DNA from: Enterocloster alcoholdehydrogenati
GTDB lineage: Bacteria > Bacillota > Clostridia > Lachnospirales > Lachnospiraceae
Length of the DNA stretch: 64,000 nucleotides
Direction of reading: 5' to 3'
Assembly: GCF_013282095.1 (NCBI RefSeq)
Contig: NZ_BLTJ01000001.1
Location: 434,001 to 498,000 of the forward strand
The first letter of the stretch is position 1, and every line of letters starts with the position of its first letter. The notes under the pieces are model-generated. The model saw nothing but the letters and a program-made list of their open reading frames with translations, was not told the origin of the DNA and did no database searches. Of the stretch, positions 8,437 through 16,777 are shown piece after piece. The position numbers were made by a program, and so were the translations under genes.

Positions 8437-8466
8437 TTTACAAAGTTTCCGTTCCTATGGTAAAAT
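8437..8466 (+). promoter_or_regulatory. Promoter of the FMN-binding/NusG-II pair
   Basis: TTTACA (8437-8442), 18-nt spacer, TAAAAT (8461-8466), about 85 nt upstream of the FMN-binding gene. Confidence 0.6.
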
Positions 8467-8556
8467 AAACAGGTAGATATAAGCCGGTTTTCCTTCTCGT
8501 CCAGCGGGCGAAAGAACAGCCGGCAGAAATTCAATTTTTAAGGAGTGTATCTGACT

Positions 8557-9051
8557 ATGAATCAAAACCATTCTACAAAACAGAGCCTCGCCGGTTTTCT
8601 GATCATGGCAGTCCTGTCTCTTGCATTTGTGGCTGCTTCCGGGCCGCTTTACCAGGTTCTTAGGGGGCCTGTAACCACAAATCAGCCGGAATTTCCTTTA
8701 AAGGACGGCGTTTACAGCTATGAGGGAACCGCGGATTCCAAGGGCTTTTCCGACCAGGTTGAACTGACCGTGAAAGACGGCGTCATTACCGCCTGCACCT
8801 GGGACTGCATAGGCGCTGACGGAGTCGGCAAGCAGCAATTATCCATGGAGGGCCTCTATGTCATGACTGAGGACGGCCCCACCTGGAAAGCCCAGTCAGA
8901 AGCCCTTGCCGCTTATGTGATCGAGCATCAAAGCGTAAGCCAGCTGGCAGACGCCCAGGGATATGCAAAAGATGCCATTGCCTCTGTAAGCATCAACGTT
9001 ACAGGCTTTGTGAACGGAATCAATGAGTGCTTAAGGCAGGCGGCGGCCTGA
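8557..9051 (+). CDS. Membrane-anchored FMN-binding domain protein
   Basis: A 164-residue protein with an N-terminal transmembrane anchor (residues ~15-35) and an extracytoplasmic FMN-binding-type domain. The domain shows LKDGVYSYEGTADSKGFSDQ, VELTVKDGVITACTW and a C-terminal ASVSINVTGFVNGI; the Ser/Thr-rich segment is where ApbE-type flavin transferases attach FMN in related proteins. ATG 8557 is chosen; an in-frame GTG at 8545 overlaps the AAGGAG ribosome site and is unlikely. Its TGA overlaps the ATG of the next gene by one base. It probably takes part in cell-surface flavin-based electron transfer, but no ApbE gene is in the window. Confidence 0.75.
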   Translation: MNQNHSTKQSLAGFLIMAVLSLAFVAASGPLYQVLRGPVTTNQPEFPLKDGVYSYEGTADSKGFSDQVELTVKDGVITACTWDCIGADGVGKQQLSMEGLYVMTEDGPTWKAQSEALAAYVIEHQSVSQLADAQGYAKDAIASVSINVTGFVNGINECLRQAAA

Positions 9052-9410
9052 TGAAAAAAAAGCAGCATCCCCCGCAGCCGAACTCTTTTTTAGCAGCGGT
9101 CCTTCTCTTTGCGGCCGCGGTTCTTTTGGGATACCAGTACCTTTTTCCGGCTCCCCAGGGACAGACCGCCCATATTTCCGTAGACGGAAAGGAGATTGCA
9201 GCACTTTCCCTTAAAAAGGATCAGGAATTTACTGTAAACATCCCAGGAGGCGGCATGAACCATCTGGTCATCGAACATGGACAGATCTGGTGTGACGATG
9301 CCGACTGCCCGGATAAACTCTGCGTCCGCCAGGGCAAAAAACAGCTATCCACCGATACTATCATCTGCAAGCCCCACAAAATGGCTGTAACTATTACAGG
9401 AGAAGACTGA
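9051..9410 (+). CDS. NusG domain II-containing membrane-anchored protein
   Basis: A 119-residue protein with one N-terminal transmembrane helix (NSFLAAVLLFAAAVLLGYQY) and a NusG-II β-domain outside the cell. The family hallmark is cysteine-rich: CDDADCPDKLCVRQGK and later IICKPHKM. It is translationally linked to the FMN-binding gene and divergent from the Gx transporter gene. In related bacteria this trio occurs with menaquinone, heptaprenyl or flavin-transfer genes. The 3' end contains one arm of a terminator. Confidence 0.85.
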   Translation: MKKKQHPPQPNSFLAAVLLFAAAVLLGYQYLFPAPQGQTAHISVDGKEIAALSLKKDQEFTVNIPGGGMNHLVIEHGQIWCDDADCPDKLCVRQGKKQLSTDTIICKPHKMAVTITGED

Positions 9411-9439
9411 ACAGTCACGTTCTGCCTTCTCCTGTTTTT
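9397..9439 (+). terminator. Terminator of the FMN-binding/NusG-II operon
   Basis: Perfect stem CAGGAGAAG (9397-9405) with CTTCTCCTG (9426-9434), followed by TTTTT; the left arm overlaps the last codons of the NusG-II gene. Confidence 0.75.
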
Positions 9440-9574
9440 GTGTAAAAAGCGCCCTGCACAGTCCATGTCTGCCCACCTGTCTGCTGCAGGCAGGGAAACG
9501 GATCTGTATTCGGATGTTTAAAAAACGGATTCGCTCCGAAAGAACCCCCAGGATGCACCCCGCCTTCCGTCTCA

Positions 9575-9970
9575 TTATAAAAACAGATCCCTGGCCCGAT
9601 CCACTGCTGCACCGTCCCTGATGAACAGTTTCACAAGCTCCGCTGCCGCCATCACACAGGCTCTGTGAAAATACACGAGAATACTGTCAAAGGCCAGACC
9701 AAAGAGAAAGCCGGTGACAAATCTTCTCCCATTTTTACTCTCATAAGATGTAAGGAGCTGTAAAAAGCCGTCGGCGATCATTGGGATCATCAGAAGAATC
9801 ATAACCGGAACTTTAAAGTAGCCGAAAAACAGGATACAGGGAATTCCCGCCAACATCCCCGCCAGTTCCCCGGTGCACCGGGCGCAGATGGGAAACTGTT
9901 TCCCCCTCCAGTAAAAGGACCGGTCAGGTCTGGCATGGCAGCCAAAAAAGATTCTTAAGAAACGCCCCAT
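9575..9970 (-). CDS. DUF2085 membrane protein
   Basis: A 131-residue membrane protein matching DUF2085. The N-terminus has CHARPDRSFYWRGKQFPICA with CARCTG, a conserved set of Cys/His residues that looks metal- or heme-binding, followed by three hydrophobic helices. Function is unknown. It follows the 83-residue membrane protein gene by 15 nt and is probably cotranscribed with it from the promoter near 10408-10436. Confidence 0.8.
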   Translation of the reverse strand: MGRFLRIFFGCHARPDRSFYWRGKQFPICARCTGELAGMLAGIPCILFFGYFKVPVMILLMIPMIADGFLQLLTSYESKNGRRFVTGFLFGLAFDSILVYFHRACVMAAAELVKLFIRDGAAVDRARDLFL

Positions 9971-9985
9971 GACCCCTGCTGCTCC

Positions 9986-10237
9986 TTACAGGCCTGCACT
10001 GCCCACCAGAGCCGCCGTGCCGATAGAGAGTGCAAAAAATCCTACATAGCACAGGATCGTAAGGCCCACAGAAACCAGCGCTCCGATTCCCGCCGCCTTG
10101 GCTGTTCTAGGCCGCTCATCCCTCCATACAAGGAACAAAACCAGGCCTGCGATCGGGATACAGCAGCCTAAAAGGCCCCACAGGAATCCCCCTTTATCTG
10201 CTGGTCTTTCCCCTCTGTCATATCTTTCGTCGTTCAT
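9986..10237 (-). CDS. Small membrane protein, unknown function
   Basis: An 83-residue protein with a short charged N-terminus (MNDERYDRGERPADKGGF) and two hydrophobic helices: GFLWGLLGCCIPIAGLVLFL, and a second of about 25 residues near the C-terminus. A positively charged loop (WRDERPRTAKAAG) lies between them. It resembles membrane tails of small clostridial envelope proteins, without a zinc ribbon. ATG 10237 is preferred over ATG 10243 because GGAGG is 8 nt from it and too close to the earlier ATG. It is the first gene of a two-gene unit with the DUF2085 gene. Confidence 0.65.
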   Translation of the reverse strand: MNDERYDRGERPADKGGFLWGLLGCCIPIAGLVLFLVWRDERPRTAKAAGIGALVSVGLTILCYVGFFALSIGTAALVGSAGL

Positions 10238-10407
10238 CTTCATTTCCTCCCTGATGTTCGTGTATCATAAGCAGCTCCCCTGTAATTTTCCCCTGTGGCC
10301 GCTTTTTGCCGACGCACGCAAACATATCGCAGCTATCAATACAGGACGTTCTGTATGTACACACATATGCGCTCAGGATCTCTCTGCCGGGATCCCACGC
10401 TTCTTTT

Positions 10408-10436
10408 ATTATACAATTACATATGCTCTCTAGCAA
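10408..10436 (-). promoter_or_regulatory. Promoter with long leader for the DUF2085 operon
   Basis: Minus-strand TTGCTA (10431-10436), 17-nt spacer, TATAAT (10408-10413). It implies a leader of about 165 nt before the 83-residue protein gene. The leader contains a perfect ATACAG-AACGTC-CTGTAT hairpin. No riboswitch class was recognised. Confidence 0.65.
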
Positions 10437-10471
10437 GATATTTTCTGTAAATATTTGCCCTTTACGCACAT

Positions 10472-11773
10472 TTACAGAGAAAGCCCGCCTCTTGCCCTGG
10501 CTCTCCTGTCGCTGATAGACTGGATCACAGGCACCAGGAAAATCGCCACGATACCGCCGGCAAAACCGTTGTTGTAAAGATTCATGCCTCCATAGATCAC
10601 TCCCACCTGAAGGGCTACGGATGAGTGAAGGTAGCCTGCAAGCAGCCCGGCCACAGCGCCGAACTGCCCTGCAACCGGCGCCAGGGTGGTGGACAGCAAA
10701 AGAGCCAGAATCGGAGCTGGGTCGTTGAGCGCCCAGTTTTTTGTAAAGCTTGCCAGATACACTCCCAACATCACAGGAGCGATGTTTCGGATATGCTTTC
10801 CAGTGGAACTGAATCCCACAATCGTCAGGATGCCGCAGATCGTCGGCCCGTTCATATCTCCTCCCACCGCCAGCACGAAAAAGGTTGCAAACAGGCCGTT
10901 AATCCCCATGTTAAAGACTGTAGTCGCCCCGCCTTCCGCTTTAAAAAAGTCAGCGCCCGCAAGGCCCGGATCCCGGATCACCCTCATATAGGATTCCCAT
11001 ATGGTCTTTCCCCGGACTGCCACTCCCGCTGCGATCATAACGCCAAACAGCAGAGCCAAAAGCACGCCAAACAATATCTGGTTTCCCTCTGACCAGATCA
11101 GACGCGACTCAATCTCCAGGCCAAAAGACTTTGCCAGGGACACTACCACGGTAGCGATGATACCGGCTGCAAAACCTACATTATAGAGGGAATACCCCTT
11201 GTGGGCGTAGTGCACATGGGTACTTAAGGGCGGAAGCACAAAACCAATGGCGATGCCTACTGCCAGAGCGATCAGAAGGCGCACCGGCACCGGAAAATGG
11301 CCCAGGCGCATCATCTGAGTCATAATGGGCGAAAGGCTGGTGCCGTACAGCCCGATGTAAAAATACCGCTGAAACGAGGTCTTATGGTATTTTGAATAGA
11401 GGAACACGCCGGCTAAGATGGCCCATATGTTCATCAGGTTCTTTCCAAACAGGGAAAAACCGAACATCAGGAAGGTGGCTGTAATGGTATGGCCGCTCAT
11501 CTCCATCCCCATAAAGTAAACCATGGCAAGACAGATCAGTGTAATCAGCCCGGCGTTAATCGTTGCCGCACCAATCCCGCCTACTGCAAAGTAATCCGTA
11601 ATCAGAAGATCCGGCTCCACCATGATCCGAAGGAGGCCGGGAAGAATCTCCGGAAGCGGCTGCACCACCAGGCCGATAATGATAAAATACCATGGCATCA
11701 AAGACAAAAGAAGGAATTTCGTCCTCCGTGTCATCGTGTTCATTTCATGAAAATGCTCCAGGTGATGTTTCAC
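10472..11773 (-). CDS. DUF1576 polytopic membrane protein with internal duplication
   Basis: A 433-residue membrane protein with about ten to eleven hydrophobic segments, matching DUF1576. The sequence is internally repeated. Residues ~60-215 and ~272-415 share GFSxxGKxxxNIxxxxxGVxL, an (S/T)xLxPIxxQ-like element, and LYNxGFAxGIxA (LYNVGFAAGIIA against LYNNGFAGGIVA). Two-fold repeats of this kind are typical of transporters and channels. GTG 11773 is the start, with AAGGAGG 6 nt upstream, and it overlaps the TGA of the molybdopterin oxidoreductase gene (GTGA), so the two are translationally coupled. Substrate and role are unknown; import of a substrate or cofactor for that enzyme is a guess. 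Confidence 0.8.
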   Translation of the reverse strand: MKHHLEHFHEMNTMTRRTKFLLLSLMPWYFIIIGLVVQPLPEILPGLLRIMVEPDLLITDYFAVGGIGAATINAGLITLICLAMVYFMGMEMSGHTITATFLMFGFSLFGKNLMNIWAILAGVFLYSKYHKTSFQRYFYIGLYGTSLSPIMTQMMRLGHFPVPVRLLIALAVGIAIGFVLPPLSTHVHYAHKGYSLYNVGFAAGIIATVVVSLAKSFGLEIESRLIWSEGNQILFGVLLALLFGVMIAAGVAVRGKTIWESYMRVIRDPGLAGADFFKAEGGATTVFNMGINGLFATFFVLAVGGDMNGPTICGILTIVGFSSTGKHIRNIAPVMLGVYLASFTKNWALNDPAPILALLLSTTLAPVAGQFGAVAGLLAGYLHSSVALQVGVIYGGMNLYNNGFAGGIVAIFLVPVIQSISDRRARARGGLSL

Positions 11774-13779
11774 TCTGTCCTCCTTTTTACATCCACCCTG
11801 TTATCGTTCAGCGTGGTAGCCCCCATATCGGAGATTCTCTCGTGGTTTAAGGCATTAAAAAGCAGCTTTGTTCCCGTTATGGCAGAACTGTAAACGCCTG
11901 ACACTGCCGCCGTTCCCCTTGCTACCTGCCAGGTCACAGAAGCAGTAAACTCCACCTGTGCAAGATCATTCCAGGCAGTCACAGGATCTCCCTCACTGAT
12001 TCCCCGCTCTGCTGCGTCCAGAGGATGGAGCATCAAAGCCGCAGGGCCGCGCTTTGCCACCAGATCAGGGCGCTCCAGAAAGATGGAATTTAAAGTATGG
12101 CTGTCCGGCACGCTGATCAGCCGGAGAGGGTATTCTCCCCCGTAAGGCTCCCTGTAGCAGGGAACGGGATCCTCAAGCTCCTTATTGACAATCATAAGCT
12201 TTCCTGAGGGCGTTTTAAAATGGCTGTGATCCCCAAAGGGCTGGCGGATGGTTCCATTGTCCCGCAGTTTCCTCCACTCATCCTCTGTCAGTTCCAGAAG
12301 TCCCTGCTCAGGATGGCTTAACAGATCCTCCAGCATCTCTTCCTCCGTCCGTTTAAAATGCTCTTCCTCAAAGCCCATGGCCTGCGCCAGAAAACAGAAC
12401 ATATCCCAGTTGCTCTTACATTCTCCCTGGGGATCTACCAGTTTTCTTCCTACGCTGAAGGTCCGGTACCCATAGGCCTTAAAACAGTCTGTCTGCTCCA
12501 CAGAGAAGACAGCGGGCAGAAGAATGTCCGCATACAGGGCCGTATCCGTGAGGAAACGCTCATGAACCACTGTAAAGAGATCTTCCCTGAGAAGGCCACG
12601 AATCATCTCCGCCTGGTTACAGACTGAATTGACAGGATTTCCTCCAAAGACGAAAAAGGCCTTTATGATATCCTTTTTCGTGTCTGTCAGAGCGGAGCCC
12701 AGGCAGTTGATATTTACCATCCGCCCCGGCGTCTTTCTGAAATCCGGCCGCGCCACCCGGCGGCTGTCCACAAAAGGCCCCCCGTTGTGCTCGCTGCCGC
12801 AAAGACCGCCTCCCGGCTTCTTCCAGGCTCCGGTAAAGGCGGACAGGATGGTAATCAGCCTTGCCGTCATGCCGCCGTTTCCATAACGGGAAAAACCGCT
12901 TCCAAGAAAAATAGCCGGAGTCTCTGCCTGTCCAAACTCCAGAGCCAGCCTTCGGATGACCTCTGCGGGGATCCCGGTAATGCCCTCTGCCCACTCCGGG
13001 GTACTCTGTTTTACAATGGGAAGAAATTCCTCATATCCCAGACACTGCTCCCTTAAAAACGTCTCATCCTGAAGGCCCTGCTCTGCTATTACCTCCATCA
13101 TGGCAAGAGCCAGCGCCCCGTCCGTTCCCGGCCGGATCAGGATCGTCTCGTCACAGTAGGGCGCCATTTCCCTGGAACAGGCCTCAATCAGGACAACCCT
13201 TTTCCCGGCCCTTCTGGCCTCCTGCAAAACAGGCATGGCCTGGATCCGGGTGGCCTTTACATTGCTGCTCCACACCAGAATCAGACTGCTCTGTTTTAAC
13301 TCCTCCGGTTCCAGGCAGCTGGTTTTTCCCATCACCGCCTCATACCCTGAGCCCTTTGCGCTGGCACAGAGCTTTAAAACCAGGGAACAGGCCCCCAGAC
13401 GATTAAAAAAGGCCTCTCCGCACTTTCTCTGGATCACGCCCATGGTGCCGGAGTAGTAGGCCGGAAGGATGGCGGACGGGCCATCCTCTTTCAGGATCTT
13501 TTTAAAACGGTCTGCTATCTCCTTTCCGGCTTCCTCCCAGGTAATCGCCTCAAACTTTCCCTCGCCCTTGTCTCCGATGCGTCTCATAGGCGTAAGAATA
13601 CGGTCCGGGCTGTTTATGGACTGCTCATAGTGCTGCATCTTTCTGCAGATCAGTCCCTTTGTAACGGGATGCTCCGGATCTGCAAAGACTTTAAGGATAC
13701 GCTTTCCGTCTGTTTCTGCCAGCAGGCCGCAGGTGGCCGGACAGTCATAAGGGCAGATGGTCTTGCGGATATAGGTCAT
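11770..13779 (-). CDS. Molybdopterin-dependent oxidoreductase (DMSO reductase superfamily)
   Basis: A 669-residue catalytic subunit. The N-terminal [4Fe-4S] site is C9-x3-C13-x3-C17-x27-C45 (CPYDCPATCGLL ... LICRKM). The Mo/W-bis-MGD domains follow, with ITWEEAGKEIADRFKK, VLIEACSREMAPYCD and a C-terminal aspartate decarboxylase-like fold (residues ~560-660). Cys138 in KLCASAKGSG sits where the Mo ligand (Ser, Cys or SeCys) is expected. No signal peptide is present, so it is cytoplasmic. No electron-transfer or membrane-anchor subunit and no molybdopterin biosynthesis gene is adjacent; the partner is the coupled DUF1576 protein. The substrate cannot be deduced. Confidence 0.85.
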   Translation of the reverse strand: MTYIRKTICPYDCPATCGLLAETDGKRILKVFADPEHPVTKGLICRKMQHYEQSINSPDRILTPMRRIGDKGEGKFEAITWEEAGKEIADRFKKILKEDGPSAILPAYYSGTMGVIQRKCGEAFFNRLGACSLVLKLCASAKGSGYEAVMGKTSCLEPEELKQSSLILVWSSNVKATRIQAMPVLQEARRAGKRVVLIEACSREMAPYCDETILIRPGTDGALALAMMEVIAEQGLQDETFLREQCLGYEEFLPIVKQSTPEWAEGITGIPAEVIRRLALEFGQAETPAIFLGSGFSRYGNGGMTARLITILSAFTGAWKKPGGGLCGSEHNGGPFVDSRRVARPDFRKTPGRMVNINCLGSALTDTKKDIIKAFFVFGGNPVNSVCNQAEMIRGLLREDLFTVVHERFLTDTALYADILLPAVFSVEQTDCFKAYGYRTFSVGRKLVDPQGECKSNWDMFCFLAQAMGFEEEHFKRTEEEMLEDLLSHPEQGLLELTEDEWRKLRDNGTIRQPFGDHSHFKTPSGKLMIVNKELEDPVPCYREPYGGEYPLRLISVPDSHTLNSIFLERPDLVAKRGPAALMLHPLDAAERGISEGDPVTAWNDLAQVEFTASVTWQVARGTAAVSGVYSSAITGTKLLFNALNHERISDMGATTLNDNRVDVKRRTE

Positions 13780-13789
13780 AGAATTCCTC

Positions 13790-14776
13790 CTACAGCATAT
13801 GTTTTCTTAAAAATGCCCCGTCCTCCGGGCTTAAATACGCGGGCGCAATGTCAAACACAGTCTTGCAGCCCTTTGCTCCTTCCCGGCTTAAGCGATAGGC
13901 AGCTCTTGCATAAGCAGCCAGAACAGATGAGGTAAACTCAGGGTTGGAATCCAGCTTTAAGCTGTACTCGATCACATGAGAATGTTCATCCTTCATGCCT
14001 GTGTTTCCCGTACGGATCACAAAGCCGCCGTGAGGAATCCCCGCATGGTCTCTTAAAAGCTCTTCCTCACTGATAAAGTGAACGGCAGTGTCATAGTCTG
14101 CAAAATAGTTTGGCATGGTGACAATGGCCTCCTTTATCGCCTCCTTATCAGCGCCCTCCTCTGCCACTACAAAGCACTCTCTGGTGTGTTTCTGTCTGGT
14201 GGAAAGTTCCGGCTGGCTGCCGCTTCTTACCGCCTCCAGGGCGCTCTCAACAGGGATGGTATACTGTCTTGCGTCCTTTACGCCGGGGATGCGGCGGACC
14301 GCGTCAGAATGACCCTGGCTTACTCCCTTTCCCCAGAAGGTATAATCCTTTCCTCCGGGAAGGATGGCATTGGCGTAAAGGCGGTTTAAGGAGAACATAC
14401 CAGGATCCCAGCCTACGGAGATCACTGCCACATGGCCATGGTCTGATGCTGTCCGGTCCACTGCCTCAAAATGCTCCGGGATCTTTGCATGGGTGTCAAA
14501 GCTGTCTACCACATTAAAATACTCTGCCATCCGGGGGGTCTGTTCTGGAAGGTCAGTAGCGCTGCCTCCGCAGAGAATCAGAACGTCAATCTCATCTTTC
14601 ATGGACGGAGCATCCTCTGCGGAATACACCTTCACGCCCTCTGTCAGAACCGAAAGAGCGCCGGGATCTCTCCGCGTAAATACTGCCTTTAATTCCATAT
14701 CCGGATTATGCTTTATGGCGCATTCCACGCCTCTTCCCAGATTGCCGTAGCCCATGATTCCGATTCTAATGCTCAT
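13790..14776 (-). CDS. ddh: meso-Diaminopimelate dehydrogenase
   Basis: A 328-residue NADPH-dependent enzyme that makes meso-diaminopimelate from tetrahydrodipicolinate in one step, supplying cell wall and lysine. The Rossmann motif GIMGYGNLGRGVE is at the N-terminus, followed by VFTRRDPG, CGGSATDLPEQ, and the substrate-contacting VGWDPGMFSLNR. ATG 14776 is preferred because AAAGGAAG lies 9 nt upstream; an 11-codon upstream extension lacks a signal. It sits 10 nt upstream of the molybdopterin oxidoreductase gene and may be cotranscribed, though no metabolic link is evident. Confidence 0.95.
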   Translation of the reverse strand: MSIRIGIMGYGNLGRGVECAIKHNPDMELKAVFTRRDPGALSVLTEGVKVYSAEDAPSMKDEIDVLILCGGSATDLPEQTPRMAEYFNVVDSFDTHAKIPEHFEAVDRTASDHGHVAVISVGWDPGMFSLNRLYANAILPGGKDYTFWGKGVSQGHSDAVRRIPGVKDARQYTIPVESALEAVRSGSQPELSTRQKHTRECFVVAEEGADKEAIKEAIVTMPNYFADYDTAVHFISEEELLRDHAGIPHGGFVIRTGNTGMKDEHSHVIEYSLKLDSNPEFTSSVLAAYARAAYRLSREGAKGCKTVFDIAPAYLSPEDGAFLRKHML

Positions 14777-14848
14777 AGTTATATCTTCCTTTCTCTTGTG
14801 TTCTCTCATTTGCAGCGAATCTGCCCGTTTGCCGCTGTAAAAAGTATA

Positions 14849-16009
14849 CTATAGGAAATTTCCCTTTGCAAGCTCAAACATCCGTACAAGAAGAAGCCAG
14901 TTTGGGCGGTAAAAGCTCATTAACTGCCAGTAACCCGCACCTGTAAGCCCCTTCTCTTTTATCAGGTCAAACTTAGCCTTTAAGCTCCTGACATCCTCAA
15001 ACCAGACCTCATGGCGGATCCCATACTGCCAGTAGTGAAAATAGGGGGACTTAGCCAGCTCGTCAAAATAGATCACAGAGCCGTGGTCAATGGCAAGCTG
15101 TATGGCCTGGAGAGTGTTTATGGTTCTTGCCCTGGTAACTCCTCTCTCATAGGGAAGAGGCCAGTCATACCCGTAATTGGGAATACCGAGACTGACTTTC
15201 TCTGCCGGGATCCGGGTCAAGGCATAATCCGCCACCCGGCGTACCATGTGGATCGGAGCAACGGCCATAGGCGGCCCCTGGGAATACCCCCATTCATAGG
15301 TCATAAGCATCACCCGGTTGGCAGCCTCGCCGATAGCCTTATAGTCCATGCCCTCGTAGAGAAGCCCCGGCTGATCATCAGAGGTCTTGGGAGCCAGAGC
15401 CGCTGTGACCGTAAGGCCAAAGGGATTGAAGGTTCTGGCACACAGACCGATAAACTCTGCAAAATCCCTTCGGTCCCCTGCAGATACATATTCAAAATCA
15501 ATATCCAGACCCTCATATTCCTTCTCCGTCATCATGACCCCTAACTGCCAGATCAGGCGTCGGACGGCCCGTTCACTGGCAAAAAGCTCTGTCACCAGAT
15601 GATTGTTAAAACGGCCGTCCGGTCCCAGGGGAGTAAGCACCATTACAGGCCGCACCCCTGCGGCTCTGGCGGCCTCTATCACAGGGCCGTCCTCCGTCTG
15701 GGGAGGGATCAGCTCCCCCTCCGCTGTAAATCCGTAGGAGAAAACATAAAGATCCGTAAGCCACGGCAGCGTCTCGTCAAGTATCTGCCGGTCAATAAAA
15801 GGATACACATACCCAAAGGTATAAAGAGAGGGACGGCCGGCCTGTACACTGCTTTGCGTACCCACAAAAAGGGACTGCCCCACAGCCAGACGGTAGGGAG
15901 CTTCCAGCTGGTTGGCCCAGATCAGCTCCTCTACCGGTATACCGGCTGTCCGGGCAATCTGATCCACGTTATCCCCCTCTTTTACCACATATATCAGTTC
16001 CTGTTCCAA
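14849..16009 (-). CDS. LysM and GH18 domain protein, spore cortex-lytic type
   Basis: A 386-residue protein with one LysM domain (residues ~5-50, YVVKEGDNVDQIARTAGIP) and a glycoside hydrolase family 18 barrel (residues ~60-380). The catalytic motif is D169-x-D171-x-E173 in YEGLDIDFEYV, so the domain should be active. There is no signal peptide, as in the spore proteins YaaH/SleL, which cleave cortex muramic lactam peptidoglycan during germination. The likely start is TTG 16009, with AAAAAGG about 11 nt upstream; an earlier start is not supported. It fits the sporulating nature of the host. Confidence 0.88.
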   Translation of the reverse strand: MEQELIYVVKEGDNVDQIARTAGIPVEELIWANQLEAPYRLAVGQSLFVGTQSSVQAGRPSLYTFGYVYPFIDRQILDETLPWLTDLYVFSYGFTAEGELIPPQTEDGPVIEAARAAGVRPVMVLTPLGPDGRFNNHLVTELFASERAVRRLIWQLGVMMTEKEYEGLDIDFEYVSAGDRRDFAEFIGLCARTFNPFGLTVTAALAPKTSDDQPGLLYEGMDYKAIGEAANRVMLMTYEWGYSQGPPMAVAPIHMVRRVADYALTRIPAEKVSLGIPNYGYDWPLPYERGVTRARTINTLQAIQLAIDHGSVIYFDELAKSPYFHYWQYGIRHEVWFEDVRSLKAKFDLIKEKGLTGAGYWQLMSFYRPNWLLLVRMFELAKGNFL

Positions 16010-16096
16010 GGTATCTCTGCCTTTTTGCTTTTTTTAACTATATGCAGACAACGGCTGCATTTTTCTCCTTTTCTTCAAAAGCCCGCAGCCCTCCTA

Positions 16097-16732
16097 TCAG
16101 ACTCCGGCTCTGGCGCAGAGATCTGCCACGCAGCAATGCTCGCAGTCAGGCCTGGTTCTTGCGCTGCATACCTCTCTTCCATGAAAAACCAGCCGGTGAC
16201 AGAAGTCGCTGCCCTCCTCCGGCGGAATCAGCTTCCAGAGCGCCATTTCCACCTTTTTCGGATCCTTTATATGATCCACCAGCCCCATACGATTTACCAG
16301 ACGGATGCAATGGGTATCCGTCACGATAGCCGGCTTCCCAAATACATCCCCCATGATCAGGTTGGCGCTTTTGCGGCCTACACCCGGAAGCTTTAAGAGG
16401 GCGTCAAAGTCATCCGGCACCTGGCCGCCGTATTCTTCCTTTAAAATCCGCATACAGGCGCTTATATCCCTTGCCTTGCTGCGGCCAAGGCCGCAGGGCC
16501 TTACAATGTCTTCGATCTCTTCCGGCGATGCAGCGGCTAAAGCATCCACATCGGGATATTTTTTATAAAGTTCCTCTGTGACCACATTGACTCTGGCATC
16601 CGTACACTGTGCTGCCAGCCGGACTCCCACCAGAAGCTTCCAGGCCTGGTTATAATCCAGGGTGCAGGACGCCTCCGGATATGCCTCCTTTAAACGTTGG
16701 ATCAGTTTCAGGGCCAATTCTTTCTTTGTCAT
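16097..16732 (-). CDS. nth: Endonuclease III
   Basis: A 211-residue base-excision DNA glycosylase/AP lyase. The helix-hairpin-helix LPGVGRKSANLIMGD contains the catalytic Lys, and VTDTHCIRLVNRMG contains the catalytic Asp. The C-terminal [4Fe-4S] loop is present as CSARTRPDCEHCCVADLC; the spacing is C-x7-C-x2-C-x5-C, one residue longer in the first gap than the classical C-x6-C. The exact start is uncertain: ATGs at 16753, 16741 and 16732 are in frame, and 16732 has the best-spaced GAGGAG. It lies 45 nt downstream of the amidohydrolase gene on the same strand. Confidence 0.92.
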   Translation of the reverse strand: MTKKELALKLIQRLKEAYPEASCTLDYNQAWKLLVGVRLAAQCTDARVNVVTEELYKKYPDVDALAAASPEEIEDIVRPCGLGRSKARDISACMRILKEEYGGQVPDDFDALLKLPGVGRKSANLIMGDVFGKPAIVTDTHCIRLVNRMGLVDHIKDPKKVEMALWKLIPPEEGSDFCHRLVFHGREVCSARTRPDCEHCCVADLCARAGV

Positions 16733-16777
16733 ACGACGCATCTCTCCTCTCATCGTAACTTGTACTGTTGTGCCCTC

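Noticed and set aside
8545-8556. GTG 8545 as start for the FMN-binding protein
   Set aside because: It overlaps the AAGGAG ribosome site; ATG 8557 fits better.
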